From Deltaproteobacteria bacterium (lineage in GTDB: Bacteria; Desulfobacterota; Syntrophobacteria; BM002), in assembly GCA_022340515.1 (NCBI GenBank), contig JAJDNT010000304.1, forward strand, positions 1 to 39,711: a stretch of DNA of 39,711 nucleotides. Reading direction: 5' to 3'. Position 1 is the stretch's first letter; each line of letters starts with the position of its first letter. A program made the translations under genes and the position numbers. Below are positions 1 to 8,362 of the stretch, piece after piece. Under the pieces are notes generated by a model, which was not told where the DNA came from, did not search any database, and saw only the letters and a list, made by a program, of their open reading frames with translations.

Positions 1-339
1 CTCGGTTTTGTGGTCCACTTGGTCACTGAGGACGGCAGCCAGGGCAGAAAAGGGCTGGTCACCGGTCACCTTGAACAGTGGTTGATTCAACAGGATAAAT
101 TACCCAAAGTTATGTATTCTTGCGGCCCTTATCTCATGCAGCGGTCGGTGGCAGATATGGCTGCTCGATTGGGAATTTCCTCTCAGCTTTCCATGGAGGC
201 CCTGATGGCTTGCGGTGTTGGGGCATGTCTTAGCTGTTCCCTCAGATGCCGCCCGCCAAAAGGAGCTCGGGATCCCCACTACGCAAATGTGTGCCAGGAT
301 GGACCGGTATTTGACGGAGAGGAGATAGTCTGGGATTGA
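1..339 (+). CDS. pyrK: Dihydroorotate dehydrogenase electron transfer subunit (C-terminal part)
   Basis: The reading frame is open from the first base, so the gene starts upstream of the window. PyrK carries FAD and a [2Fe-2S] cluster and passes electrons from class 1B PyrD to NAD+ in de novo pyrimidine synthesis. The visible part is the end of the FNR-like NAD-binding lobe (SCGPYLMQRSVAD) followed by the cluster-binding cysteines: MACGVGACLSC and, about 20 residues on, the fourth cysteine in NVCQDGPVF. The ending GEEIVWD is typical of PyrK. It is followed on the same strand by pyrD, its physiological partner, though 232 nt separate them, which is more than usual for this pair. The GTG at position 10 is an internal codon, not the start. 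Confidence 0.93.
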   Translation, partial: LGFVVHLVTEDGSQGRKGLVTGHLEQWLIQQDKLPKVMYSCGPYLMQRSVADMAARLGISSQLSMEALMACGVGACLSCSLRCRPPKGARDPHYANVCQDGPVFDGEEIVWD

Positions 340-571
340 TCCTCCAGCTAACAGTTGGCAGCCTCCAGCGCTCTGCCCTAAGTACTGGGAAATATTTATC
401 CATGAAAATATGGGCCTTAAATGATACAAAAGTTACAGAAACTATTAAAACTATTAAAACAAGTAAAGCAATTATATCTGCGAAAGTTATTGTATTTTCT
501 CACTTTTTTGCTCTTTACTTTTTCCCCTTATCCCCGGCAGCTGATGACTTGCTCGGTGTGGATTTGACTCC

Positions 572-1504
572 ATGGCCAATGATAGCCCCATCAGCTTAGC
601 AGTAGAGCTCGGACCGCTGAGGTTGAAAAACCCGGTAATGGTAGCCTCGGGTACCTTCGGCTACGGACAGGAATACGCTGATCTGGTGCCGCCCGAAAGG
701 TTAGGGGGAGTTGTGGTAAAGGGAATCTCATTGGAGCCCCGGGCCGGTAATCCGCCCCCTCGCATATGGGAGACTTGCGGGGGCATGCTTAACTCAATCG
801 GTTTGCAGAATGTCGGTCTACGCAGTTTTCTCGAAGAAAAACTCCCCTACCTTAAGCCGCTACAAGTTCCCGTAATCGTTAATCTATTCGGCAATACCGT
901 GGAAGAGTATGGGGAACTGGCCGCAGGACTGGACGGCCATGAGGGTATCGACGCCCTGGAAATCAACATATCTTGTCCAAACGTCAAGGCAGGAGGAATG
1001 GCATTCGGTTCGGACCCTGAAATGGTTTTCCAGGTGGTATCCGCAGTCAGGTCTAAAACCAACCTGCCGGTGATCACTAAACTTACCCCCAACGTCACTG
1101 ACATTACCGTTCCTGCCAGGGCAGCCGAGGATGCTGGCACCGATATTTTGTCACTGATCAATACAGTCGCCGGCATGGCGGTTGATCCTCGAACCCGAAG
1201 GCCTCGCCTGGCCAATGTGGTGGGGGGGCTCTCTGGGCCAGCCATTAAACCCATCGCCCTGAGAATGGTTTGGCAAGTAATAAAAGCAAGCAATGTGCCG
1301 GTTATCGGGCTGGGAGGAATTGTCTCTGTGGAGGACGCCCTTGAGTTCTTGGTCGTCGGGGCAAAGGCTATCCAGGTGGGCACGGCAAACTTTGTCAATC
1401 CCTTGGTTACCTTGGAGATTATTTCCGGCTTGGAAGACTATCTTCGCGGACAGGGGCTGAGAGACATCAACGAGATAATCGGTACCCTTGAGGTTACCAG
1501 GTGA
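572..1504 (+). CDS. pyrD: Dihydroorotate dehydrogenase, class 1B catalytic subunit
   Basis: This 310-residue FMN protein oxidises dihydroorotate to orotate, the fourth step of UMP synthesis. It has the expected TIM-barrel length. The N-terminus VMVASGTFGYGQEY and the loop NISCPNVKAGG with its catalytic cysteine place it in class 1B, which works with PyrK instead of quinones. The phosphate/FMN segment near the C-terminus (PVIGLGGI, then AIQVGTANF) is also present. The start is the ATG at 572; the Shine-Dalgarno match before it is weak. Together with the pyrK end upstream it forms the only pyrimidine genes in the window. The following 200 nt are AT-rich and contain a CTAGT heptad array but no clear terminator. 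Confidence 0.95.
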   Translation: MANDSPISLAVELGPLRLKNPVMVASGTFGYGQEYADLVPPERLGGVVVKGISLEPRAGNPPPRIWETCGGMLNSIGLQNVGLRSFLEEKLPYLKPLQVPVIVNLFGNTVEEYGELAAGLDGHEGIDALEINISCPNVKAGGMAFGSDPEMVFQVVSAVRSKTNLPVITKLTPNVTDITVPARAAEDAGTDILSLINTVAGMAVDPRTRRPRLANVVGGLSGPAIKPIALRMVWQVIKASNVPVIGLGGIVSVEDALEFLVVGAKAIQVGTANFVNPLVTLEIISGLEDYLRGQGLRDINEIIGTLEVTR

Positions 1505-1662
1505 CCGCTAAGCACTAAGAGCTACTCAACAAGATTAGTCCGAAGCTGGTAGTCCAGATGCCAAGTTTCGGCTTCAAATCCTCAGCAATAAAGTTAAAGT
1601 TAATTCTATAAAAGTAACCAATTATTTAATATTTTTAGATATTAATTGATTTTATTTAACTG

Positions 1663-1691
1663 CCTAGTCCTTAGTCCCTAGTGCCTAGTTC
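1663..1691. repeat. Heptad tandem repeat, CTAGT family
   Basis: Four consecutive 7-nt units of the type CCTAGTC/CCTAGTG lie between the convergent ends of pyrD and selB. They end about 15 nt before the selB stop codon. The same word family recurs at 31830-31857. Confidence 0.8.
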
Positions 1692-1705
1692 TTTAAGAAC
1701 AGCAC

Positions 1706-3631
1706 CTAATTAGGCTGCTTTTTCTGCCTCAAGCGACGGACATCTCCCACCCTTATGGTAAATCGACTAGCATCCAAGAATTCAAGTAGTGGGATGGTGT
1801 ATTTACGACTGGTTTGGGTTAGCTCTTTAAACTGTGGAGTCGATATCTCTTCCTGTTCGTCGAATAAATCCAGTAGCTTTTGCTTGAGTTGATCAAGGGC
1901 GCCGCAGTGAAAATACATATCCTCTTTGACTTTGATCAGTAACCCTTGCTCCAACATCCAAGAGAGAATTTGACGGGCTTCGCGATCTGGGACTCCAAGT
2001 GACTGGGCTACCTCTCGGAAGAATGGCGGTTGCAGGCCCGCCTCGTGATAGATTGATTCTATCTTCTCTCGCACTTCATCTTGCTTTCCTGCTAATGCTA
2101 TCTCATGAGAGGAAAGTCGCACTAGATCCTTTTCTTGAATGATCTCACCTTGGCGAGTCAACCGCTGAATCAATTCATTGAAAAGCTTGCCGTCAACTTC
2201 GCGGGGCAACCGCCCAAACAACTCCTCCTTGTTAATACCTGCCCGCAAAGGCTCTGTGCGGTGGAATTCATCTAGGTAACCCAGAAGTATTTGCCTGAGG
2301 TTTTCAAAAGCTTCCCGGTGTACGAACCTAGGAGTTTCCCGATCGAATTGGATCACCTCGCCTCGGCTCATCATGTCCTGAAGCAAACCGCGAAGCTCCT
2401 TTTGGCTGACATTAGCCAATATGCTCAAAGCCCTCTCGGCAATCCCCCCAGCTCCCGCCTCTTTAAGGTAGAGGTCAACCATCTCCTCGGGTTCTCCCCT
2501 CTCCAGTACAGCTAGAGCCTCCAGAGTCTCGGCGACCATTCTTTTGCGCTTCTTCGGGGTGGGATGTAATATCTGACCACCGCCGACGGTGTGCATGGGT
2601 GAATAGCTTCGCAGAACAAAACGATCCCCATTGCGGACAACCACCTGCTTATCTAATCTCACCTGGGCGTAACCACTAGCGCCGGGCTTAAGCTCATCGC
2701 CGTCCAGAAGTATCAGGGTGCCGATTATCTCACTGGTTCCGGTGTGGAAGCGAATCTTAGCTCTATTTTTCAATACCCGCGGAGCGTTCTCTAGGTGCTG
2801 CAACCGCACGTCCACCATAAAGGAGGAAACCAGGCTGTCTGGTGTTGCCAAAACATTGCCCCGCTCAAGAGCTGCCTTTTCTAAGCCTTGCAGATTTATG
2901 GCTGTGCGCTGGCCACTGAAGGCTTCCCTTACCTCCCGATTGTGCACCTGAATTCCACGCACCTTTGTTTTGAGCATCTGAGGATAGACCAGGAGGGTTT
3001 CCCCGGTCTCAGTTTTGCCTGAGATGGCAGTACCTGTCACTACCGTGCCAAATCCTTTCATGGTGAAAACCCGGTCTATCGCCAGGCGAAAGTCTCCACT
3101 ACTAGGGCGGGCCTCCACTGATTCACTCAGAATCTCCAATTTTTCCAACAACTGCTCAAGACCATCGCCTGTTGCCGCCGAAACCGGAATTATCGGTGCA
3201 GAAGCGAGAAACGTTCCTTGAAGGAAATCATGTATATCTTCTTGTACCAAGTCCAACCAGTCGGCATCCTCTACCAAATCGGTCTTGGTCAGAACCACCA
3301 GACCCTGTTTAACTTTGAGAAGTTCGCATATCTCGAGGTGTTCTCGAGTCTGGGGCATAACCCCTTCGTCAGCCGCCACAACAAGAGCTACTATATCTAT
3401 CCCTGTTGCTCCTGCCACCATGTGACGTACAAATTTCTCGTGACCGGGCACATCAACGATACCAAGCTCCTGACCGTTGGGAAGTTTGATGTGGGCAAAG
3501 CCCAACTCGATAGTAATACCCCTCTCCTTCTCTTCTTTTAAACGATCGGTGTCGATCCCGGTGAGGGCTTTGATCAGGGTTGTCTTCCCATGGTCAATGT
3601 GCCCAGCCGTGCCCAGGATAATTTGTTTCAT
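1706..3631 (-). CDS. selB: Selenocysteine-specific elongation factor SelB
   Basis: SelB is the EF-Tu-like GTPase that delivers selenocysteyl-tRNA to UGA codons followed by a SECIS hairpin. The N-terminus has the P-loop [13 protein letters not shown], switch [11 protein letters not shown] and the base-specificity motif VLTKTDL. Two beta-barrel domains follow, then a long C-terminal part of winged-helix repeats that in the family bind SECIS RNA. The length of 641 residues fits bacterial SelB. The start ATG has GGGGAG 9 nt upstream. No selA, selD or tRNA-Sec is in the window, so those partners must lie elsewhere. I saw no obvious selenoprotein gene with an in-frame TGA here. The stop codon lies 14 nt past the CTAGT heptad array. 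Confidence 0.95.
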   Translation of the reverse strand: MKQIILGTAGHIDHGKTTLIKALTGIDTDRLKEEKERGITIELGFAHIKLPNGQELGIVDVPGHEKFVRHMVAGATGIDIVALVVAADEGVMPQTREHLEICELLKVKQGLVVLTKTDLVEDADWLDLVQEDIHDFLQGTFLASAPIIPVSAATGDGLEQLLEKLEILSESVEARPSSGDFRLAIDRVFTMKGFGTVVTGTAISGKTETGETLLVYPQMLKTKVRGIQVHNREVREAFSGQRTAINLQGLEKAALERGNVLATPDSLVSSFMVDVRLQHLENAPRVLKNRAKIRFHTGTSEIIGTLILLDGDELKPGASGYAQVRLDKQVVVRNGDRFVLRSYSPMHTVGGGQILHPTPKKRKRMVAETLEALAVLERGEPEEMVDLYLKEAGAGGIAERALSILANVSQKELRGLLQDMMSRGEVIQFDRETPRFVHREAFENLRQILLGYLDEFHRTEPLRAGINKEELFGRLPREVDGKLFNELIQRLTRQGEIIQEKDLVRLSSHEIALAGKQDEVREKIESIYHEAGLQPPFFREVAQSLGVPDREARQILSWMLEQGLLIKVKEDMYFHCGALDQLKQKLLDLFDEQEEISTPQFKELTQTSRKYTIPLLEFLDASRFTIRVGDVRRLRQKKQPN

Positions 3632-3961
3632 TGACTACTTCTCCCCTGTCGCTACTTTTCAAATAGATCGGAATAGCAAAAACGGTAGCCGCTGAAATGC
3701 TAATGCGGCTCACGGAATCGAAAACAGTCTAGCTCCATGCTCTCCAGCTGTTTAGCCGATTTCATCCAGCCGTCAGTGTTGAGTTCCAAACAGGCTACTT
3801 CTTTGTATGGTGCCTAGTTGCCTTCCTACCCCTACCTCTTACAACAAATGACAGCGAAGCGTAGTGACCTAATGACGCCGAAGGCAAGTGACCCAAATTG
3901 CCTTGCACCCTCCGCCTTGCATCTTTCCGCAATCCGAAATTCGCAGTTCGCAATTTCTTCC
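3632..3961. other. Intergenic region between thioesterase gene and selB
   Basis: About 330 nt with no credible gene. It includes an AGCCGC/GCGGCT hairpin near 3687-3710, a GTGACCTAATGACG-type segment at about 3865-3893 that recurs in degraded form near 4480-4520, and two heptad arrays next to the thioesterase stop. No tRNA-Sec fold was found. Confidence 0.6.
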
Positions 3962-3987
3962 CTATGCTCTCTGCCCTATGCTCTCTG
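3925..3987. repeat. Two adjoining heptad arrays at the 3' end of the thioesterase gene
   Basis: At 3925-3956 there are units of the type ATTCGCA and GTTCGCA. At 3960-3987, CCCTATG and CTCTCTG alternate twice (period 7 and 14). The second array contains the stop codon of the thioesterase gene and encodes its last residues (AESIGQRA). Confidence 0.8.
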
Positions 3988-4456
3988 CTTCATTCACCTG
4001 CTTAATCATATAAGTAAAGATCCCTGTGGCCAACAACAGCCCGTCTTCTGAAGACACCTCCACCTGGCAGATAGCGATTTGCCGACCACATTGTACTACT
4101 TTACCTCGGGCTACCAGATCACCGCCTTTGGCTGGCCTCAAAAAGTTCAACTTGAACTCCACGGTGGGAATCGCCACCTTTAAAGGATCAGTCAGTACTG
4201 AATAGAGGGAAACACCGCCTGCCACATCGGCTAGCACCCCCAAAATACCGCCCTGTAGTAACCCCATGGAATTTTGCAATTCCTCCCGGTATTTCAGAAT
4301 AAGCGTAGCCTCGCCCTTGGTCACCTCCCTCAGTCCAATGGACATGAACTTTACTACGGGATTGTTTGCTAGCCTAGTTGCAATCCCATTTTCCTGAAGT
4401 CTGGTGAGTTTCCCCTGGTCGCGACCAGATCCCTCTTTTTCATCTAAGATATTCAT
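3962..4456 (-). CDS. PaaI-type hotdog-fold thioesterase
   Basis: This 164-residue protein has the hotdog fold of the PaaI/YbgC-like acyl-CoA thioesterases. The hallmark is the helix region LLQGGILGVLADVAGGVSLYS, which normally carries the HGG..A.L.D catalytic pattern; here the first residue is Gln, not His. It is followed by the strand VEFKLNFLRPAKGGDLVARGKV that forms the dimer interface and CoA site. The substrate cannot be told from sequence. The N-terminal 25 residues are charged and poorly conserved in appearance. The last 10 codons and the TAG stop are made of a heptad repeat, so the C-terminus may be non-native. It is followed by selB 330 nt downstream and is not clearly in an operon. 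Confidence 0.8.
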   Translation of the reverse strand: MNILDEKEGSGRDQGKLTRLQENGIATRLANNPVVKFMSIGLREVTKGEATLILKYREELQNSMGLLQGGILGVLADVAGGVSLYSVLTDPLKVAIPTVEFKLNFLRPAKGGDLVARGKVVQCGRQIAICQVEVSSEDGLLLATGIFTYMIKQVNEAESIGQRA

Positions 4457-4545
4457 CTCACATTTTGCGACTTAATGACGGGCGTAAGCCTAAATGACCT
4501 GATGACGGCCAAGCCGAGTGAATCTTTGCTGCTCGCTGCCTGTTT

Positions 4546-4576
4546 GCCCTGAGCGCAGTCGAATGGGTCGAAGGGC
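4546..4576. repeat. REP-like dispersed repeat, copy 1
   Basis: This copy reads GAGCGCAGTCGAATGGGTCG followed by AAGG, with GCCCT and AGGGC at its ends. It lies just before the stop codon of the histidine kinase gene. Two further copies occur at 18871-18916 and 18947-18995. Confidence 0.7.
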
Positions 4577-4578
4577 TG

Positions 4579-6798
4579 TCAGCTGCTTTTCATCATTTGT
4601 CCCACGGGAGTGAAGGTGATGGTGATCATGATCTGCCCATCGTCTTCCCGGATAATATTAATTATCCCCCCATGTTTGTGAATCACCACTTTGGTCATGG
4701 GCAACTCTAGATCAGCTTCGCCCAGCTCCTCGGCTACAAAGGGATAGAAAAAGTGCTCCATATCATCGTGTGCCAGATGGAGTCCGGGATAGAAGAGCTG
4801 AACCACTGCCTTACCGTTTCCTAGAGTGACAACCTTTAGTCGAGATCTTTCCGCCATGTGCTTGCAGACCTGGCGCAAAATTGTCTCCAGGGAGCGGCGC
4901 ATCTGGCTGCGGTCAGCAAGAATGAAAGGAAGCCCTGTATCCAATTCTGCCTCAACTTCGATCCCACGGCTTTCAAACTTTTCCGCACACTCTTTTAAGG
5001 CTTCCTGTAAGAGCGCGTTCAAGTCCACCTCGGAAAATTCCAGGGAAACTGGCCGTATATAGGATAGGATCATCTTGAGGATTTGCTCCAGCCTCCGGAC
5101 CTCATGAACTATAATCTCAACCTTGTTACGATGAGGATTGTCCTTGTCCATCTCCTGAAGCAATCTGCGGGCGAAACCCCCAGCCGAGGTGAGAGGATTG
5201 CGGATTTCGTGCGCCAGCCTGGCAGAAACATTGCTCAGCGTTTTGAGTTCTTCGGTTTGAATGATCTGCTCCTGTAGCCGCTTTCTCTCAGTCACGTCTA
5301 CGATGATCCCGTCCACTGCCAATAACCTGCCATCCTTGTCCACCAGGGGTAGGGCATGGTTGAGGAGAAACACTTCCTGTCCGCTCTTGTTGATGCCGCG
5401 GTAATCCAGTATGAATTCCCTGCCTTCAGCCAGACAGGTTTCAATTTTCTTGACAACCTCTAGCTGATCATCGGGGTGCGTAGTCTTGGTCCAAAACTGT
5501 TTGTCACCAATAATCTCTGAAGGCCTATACCCAAGTACCTGCCGCACAAACCGATTAACATATACAGTAGTACCATCAGGTTCGAGCCGATAAACAATCA
5601 GAGGAACATTCCCCACCAATGTCTCGAATTTTTCCTTCTCTGCAACGAGCTCGTGTGTTCGCGCTTTTACTCTATCCTCAAGGTTATCGCAATGTTGCTG
5701 AATCTCACGTCGTGCCCGATTAAGAGATTCGAGCATGTCATTAAGCGAATCTGCCAGGATACCTATCTCATCATGCAACGGCAGCGTGATTTTCTGGTCA
5801 CGTTTGCCAGCGGCTATATCGCGGGCCACCTTGACGATGTGATTAACAGGGCGGAGAAAGAGAGCCGTCACCCAGATAATGAGAATGGATGAGAGCGCCA
5901 AGGCCGCAACCATCACGACTACCATAATGTTTCTGTTGCTGGCTACCCTGGCAAGTGTGGCTGCCCTATCCACGCTGATTTGCACGATGCCAATGCTTTT
6001 TTCGGAAAAATCCAGCATTGGCCCTATGAATAAGGCCAGGCCGGGCGCCTCGCCTGGACTTATACGCACTTCCGGATTCTGGGTTTGAAAAACCCAGCTG
6101 TAGATCTGTTCGGAAAGAAATGGCAACTCAGGGGAGGTGGCTGCCAATTTACTGAAGTGCTCGCTCCGCTGATCTGGAATGAGAAGGGCAAGATCCATAT
6201 TGTACCTGCGCTTGAGGGACTCTAGGAAAGCCTCTTCTACAGCGTAGCCAATCTCGAAGGTTCCGATGACATTACCCTGGTGATAGACCGGCACCACCCC
6301 TCGCACACCGAAGCCGGTAATGCCCCACTCCAATCCGGCTATTCCTTGGCCTGAATATTCCACCAAGTTAATTGTATGGCGAAAGGGCGCCATTGCTTCC
6401 CCATATTGCGGAAGCTTATGGAGACGAAGGAAAGAGGTGGCTGGCTTGACGTGAAAATGAAACTGTTTCACATCGAACTCTTTTGCCAGAATTTGGTAGG
6501 AGGGCAACAGCAAATTAATGAGCCCTTGTCGATCCCTCCGAGCAAAAGCATCCTGCACAGCTGACGATTGGGCCACCTGGTAAGCCAGACTCAATGCCGA
6601 ACGTTCACGGTCCTTTATCTGGTCTGAAAAGGCCTGATAGTAATCGAACAGTTTTTTCCTCTCTTGGGTCTCGATTATTCTTCTCTGGGTATTGAGGCCT
6701 AAGAGGATAAGGGAGGTGGTTCCCACAAAGGAGAAAAACAGAAAGGGAATCAACAGCTTCCACTTTATGCTGATGTCGCGGATGCTTCTGAGGTTCAC
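4579..6798 (-). CDS. Membrane sensor histidine kinase with Cache, HAMP and PAS domains and degenerate ATPase domain
   Basis: 739 residues. The order is TM helix about 13-35; a periplasmic double-Cache sensor (about 40-285, with the motif FHFHVKPATSFLRLHK); TM helix about 290-315; HAMP about 316-368; a coiled coil; PAS/PAC about 392-507; then HisKA with the phospho-acceptor motif LAHEIRNPL (His530). The C-terminal ATPase region is eroded. By my alignment the N-box Asn is replaced (about Gln643), there is no DxGxG motif, and the G2 motif GxGLGL reads EADLELPMTK. The F-box-like FFYPF is kept. It may be phosphorylated in trans or be inactive. The start is GTG with AGGAG 8 nt upstream. No response regulator is adjacent. 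Confidence 0.85.
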   Translation of the reverse strand: MNLRSIRDISIKWKLLIPFLFFSFVGTTSLILLGLNTQRRIIETQERKKLFDYYQAFSDQIKDRERSALSLAYQVAQSSAVQDAFARRDRQGLINLLLPSYQILAKEFDVKQFHFHVKPATSFLRLHKLPQYGEAMAPFRHTINLVEYSGQGIAGLEWGITGFGVRGVVPVYHQGNVIGTFEIGYAVEEAFLESLKRRYNMDLALLIPDQRSEHFSKLAATSPELPFLSEQIYSWVFQTQNPEVRISPGEAPGLALFIGPMLDFSEKSIGIVQISVDRAATLARVASNRNIMVVVMVAALALSSILIIWVTALFLRPVNHIVKVARDIAAGKRDQKITLPLHDEIGILADSLNDMLESLNRARREIQQHCDNLEDRVKARTHELVAEKEKFETLVGNVPLIVYRLEPDGTTVYVNRFVRQVLGYRPSEIIGDKQFWTKTTHPDDQLEVVKKIETCLAEGREFILDYRGINKSGQEVFLLNHALPLVDKDGRLLAVDGIIVDVTERKRLQEQIIQTEELKTLSNVSARLAHEIRNPLTSAGGFARRLLQEMDKDNPHRNKVEIIVHEVRRLEQILKMILSYIRPVSLEFSEVDLNALLQEALKECAEKFESRGIEVEAELDTGLPFILADRSQMRRSLETILRQVCKHMAERSRLKVVTLGNGKAVVQLFYPGLHLAHDDMEHFFYPFVAEELGEADLELPMTKVVIHKHGGIINIIREDDGQIMITITFTPVGQMMKSS

Positions 6799-7120
6799 AA
6801 TCCAGTCTCCTGCCTTATTTCCCTTAACACCTATGAGCTTTGCCGCAACAGGTATGGGCTTCTGGTAGCCGAGAATTCTCTACCTCAGGGCTCATCATGG
6901 GGTATTTTCCAGGCATGTACCTGCCTCCCATCTTAAGATCGCGTTGGATCAGTCATGATGGGCTCAGGAGCGCTAGAAGCGTGTCAGATACAAAATCCAC
7001 GTCTTCACTTGAGCAATGATCCGCCGAAAAACATGAGGATGGTATGTGGGAGACGAAAAATAGTCAAGAAGCAAAAGACGTCGGGGTCAGCGGCTATTCC
7101 GCTGACCCCTTGCAATCACT
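6799..7120. other. Intergenic region upstream of the histidine kinase
   Basis: About 320 nt without a credible gene. The only clear structure is the hairpin at 7083-7109 next to the tRNA gene. I could not place a confident promoter for the kinase. Confidence 0.5.
7083..7109 (-). terminator. Hairpin downstream of tRNA-Leu, probable terminator
   Basis: A perfect 11-bp stem (GGGGTCAGCGG with CCGCTGACCCC) encloses a 5-nt loop, 12 nt after the tRNA 3' end on the minus strand. The downstream tract is only moderately T-rich (GACGTCTTTTGC), so this is a plausible rather than classic intrinsic terminator. Confidence 0.65.
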
Positions 7121-7208
7121 TGGTGCCGGAGGGGAGAGTCGAACTCCCACGGGCACAAGGCCCACTGGATTTTGAGTCCAGCGCGTCTACCAGTTTCACC
7201 ACTCCGGC
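7121..7208 (-). tRNA. tRNA-Leu (anticodon CAA)
   Basis: The minus strand folds as a class II tRNA. The acceptor stem GCCGGAG pairs with CTCCGGC. The D-arm contains TGGTAGACG, the anticodon stem is CTGGA/TCCAG with loop CTCAAAA (anticodon CAA, reading UUG), there is a long variable arm, and the T-arm is GGGAGTTCGACTCTCCC. The CCA end is encoded. The long variable arm and the A73 discriminator agree with leucine identity. Confidence 0.96.
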
Positions 7209-7222
7209 ATGTAATTGGTGTG

Positions 7223-7252
7223 ATTATAGCGAGGCACTCTCTGAACTGTCAA
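7223..7252 (-). promoter_or_regulatory. Consensus sigma-70 promoter of tRNA-Leu
   Basis: On the minus strand TTGACA (complement of 7247-7252) is followed after 18 nt by TATAAT (complement of 7223-7228). Both hexamers match the consensus perfectly. Transcription would start about 8 nt before the mature tRNA 5' end. Confidence 0.9.
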
Positions 7253-7261
7253 TTCTATTTC

Positions 7262-7310
7262 GCTTAGTGCAAAGCGCAGAGCCCAAAGCGAAAAGGCACA
7301 GGGCATGGGC
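7262..7310. repeat. Heptad array, AAAGCGC-like, abutting the ATP-grasp stop codon
   Basis: Seven units in a 7-nt register, of the type GCAAAGC, GCAGAGC and CCAAAGC, then changing to CACAGGG and CATGGGC. The array ends exactly where the stop codon of the ATP-grasp gene begins. Confidence 0.65.
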
Positions 7311-8090
7311 CTAAAGCTCCCCTCGCTCAATCATTTTAATGATCGTCTTGAGCCGCTCCTGCCCAGGGTGAAGAATCCCTATTTCATCATATTGGAAGCT
7401 TAGCTCAACAACCTGGAACTGGCTACCGTCGAAAATCATCTCCACCGTCACATCGGAGAGATCGCCTTGTCGAGCAAGGTTTTTTGCAAGGTTGATCGCG
7501 TTACTGGGCACCTCTTCTGCCCGCCAGTCTCCAGCGCCGAGCGAACCTTCCCTGCAGGTGCCGCCGGCAACTCTAAGCCAAGACCCTAGTACCTTCTCAT
7601 AGTTGATAACCGACACCCGCACTTCGATCTCTGACGGCACGAACTCTTGAATATAGGCTGGATTGACTTTGCTGTTGTACCGCTCCAATTCGTCGCTGTC
7701 TTCTATAAGGAAGACGTCTCTTCCAGCCCCTGACCTAATGGGTTTTTTTGCAATGAGTGGAAAGGTAAAGTGCTCAAGAATCTTTTGCTTCTGCTTGTGA
7801 CCATAATAGACACGAGTACGCGGATAGGGCACTTTCAGCATGCGGAGCAAGGCTACCTGTTTTAGTCTGTCACCTCGGAAACGATAACAGTTAACCGTTG
7901 GGAAGGTTACTTTTCCCATGCTCGCAAAAAGATCTACAAATCTGTCTGTTGGGTAAAAAATAATCTCTGCAGTGCGGAGCAGTTCGAGTTGTTTTTCTGT
8001 GTAATCTCCCATCTGGGAAAGTACTCCAAGGGTAATCACTTGGGGACACTCTCTCAGTTGTTCACCGATGGCGACTCGCAACCTACTCAC
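7311..8090 (-). CDS. RimK-like ATP-grasp protein
   Basis: This 259-residue protein has the layout of a short ATP-grasp ligase. There is a pre-grasp segment (about 1-80), an ATP-binding lobe with PLIAKKPIRSGAGRDVFLI (lysine and glycine-rich loop), the hinge YIQEFVPSEIEVRV, and a C-terminal metal-binding segment VTVEMIFDG...VVELSFQYDEIG. ATP-grasp enzymes form acyl-phosphates and ligate them to amines or thiols. RimK relatives add amino acids to proteins or peptides, but the substrate here is unknown. The start is assigned as GTG at 8090 because an in-frame stop lies just upstream; a later ATG at residue 27 is possible. It is downstream of the helicase-like gene, separated by the inverted repeat. 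Confidence 0.75.
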   Translation of the reverse strand: MSRLRVAIGEQLRECPQVITLGVLSQMGDYTEKQLELLRTAEIIFYPTDRFVDLFASMGKVTFPTVNCYRFRGDRLKQVALLRMLKVPYPRTRVYYGHKQKQKILEHFTFPLIAKKPIRSGAGRDVFLIEDSDELERYNSKVNPAYIQEFVPSEIEVRVSVINYEKVLGSWLRVAGGTCREGSLGAGDWRAEEVPSNAINLAKNLARQGDLSDVTVEMIFDGSQFQVVELSFQYDEIGILHPGQERLKTIIKMIERGEL

Positions 8091-8210
8091 CGATTATCTC
8101 AGCTTTCATGGAAAATAGCTAAAGGCATGGGATCAGTTTGCTTAATAGTCTATTAGGCAAATCCTTACAACCGTTAAAATCGCTGAAGTCGTTCAAATGG
8201 TTGAAGTCGT

Positions 8211-8274
8211 CCACCACAGAGGTCAGAAGTCGGAGATCAGAGATCAGCTCTACCCCCGACCTCAGACTTCTGAT
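8211..8274. repeat. Left copy of a perfect 64-bp inverted repeat
   Basis: This segment is exactly the reverse complement of 10546-10609. It consists mainly of heptads of the type GAGGTCA, GAAGTCG and GAGATCA. It extends at 8259-8286 into a second, partly complementary run, so the copy can itself fold into an imperfect hairpin. The pair encloses the helicase-like gene and the 107-residue plus-strand gene. Confidence 0.9.
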
Positions 8275-8362
8275 CTCTGACCTCTGATTTCGGCCTACTG
8301 CAAGCAGCCGGCTGTGATAGAATAGCCAGGAAAGAATATATCTTCGATGGAACGAAGGCTAT

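Noticed and set aside
336-599. 87-residue plus-strand ORF between pyrK and pyrD
   Set aside because: It overlaps both neighbours, has no Shine-Dalgarno, and its centre is made of short AT repeats (ACTATTAAAA twice). The translation looks random.
847-1398. 183-residue ORF antisense to pyrD
   Set aside because: Shadow of pyrD. No recognisable motif and no start signal.
3632-3961. tRNA-Sec gene next to selB
   Set aside because: No sequence with a long acceptor stem and UCA anticodon could be folded in this region.
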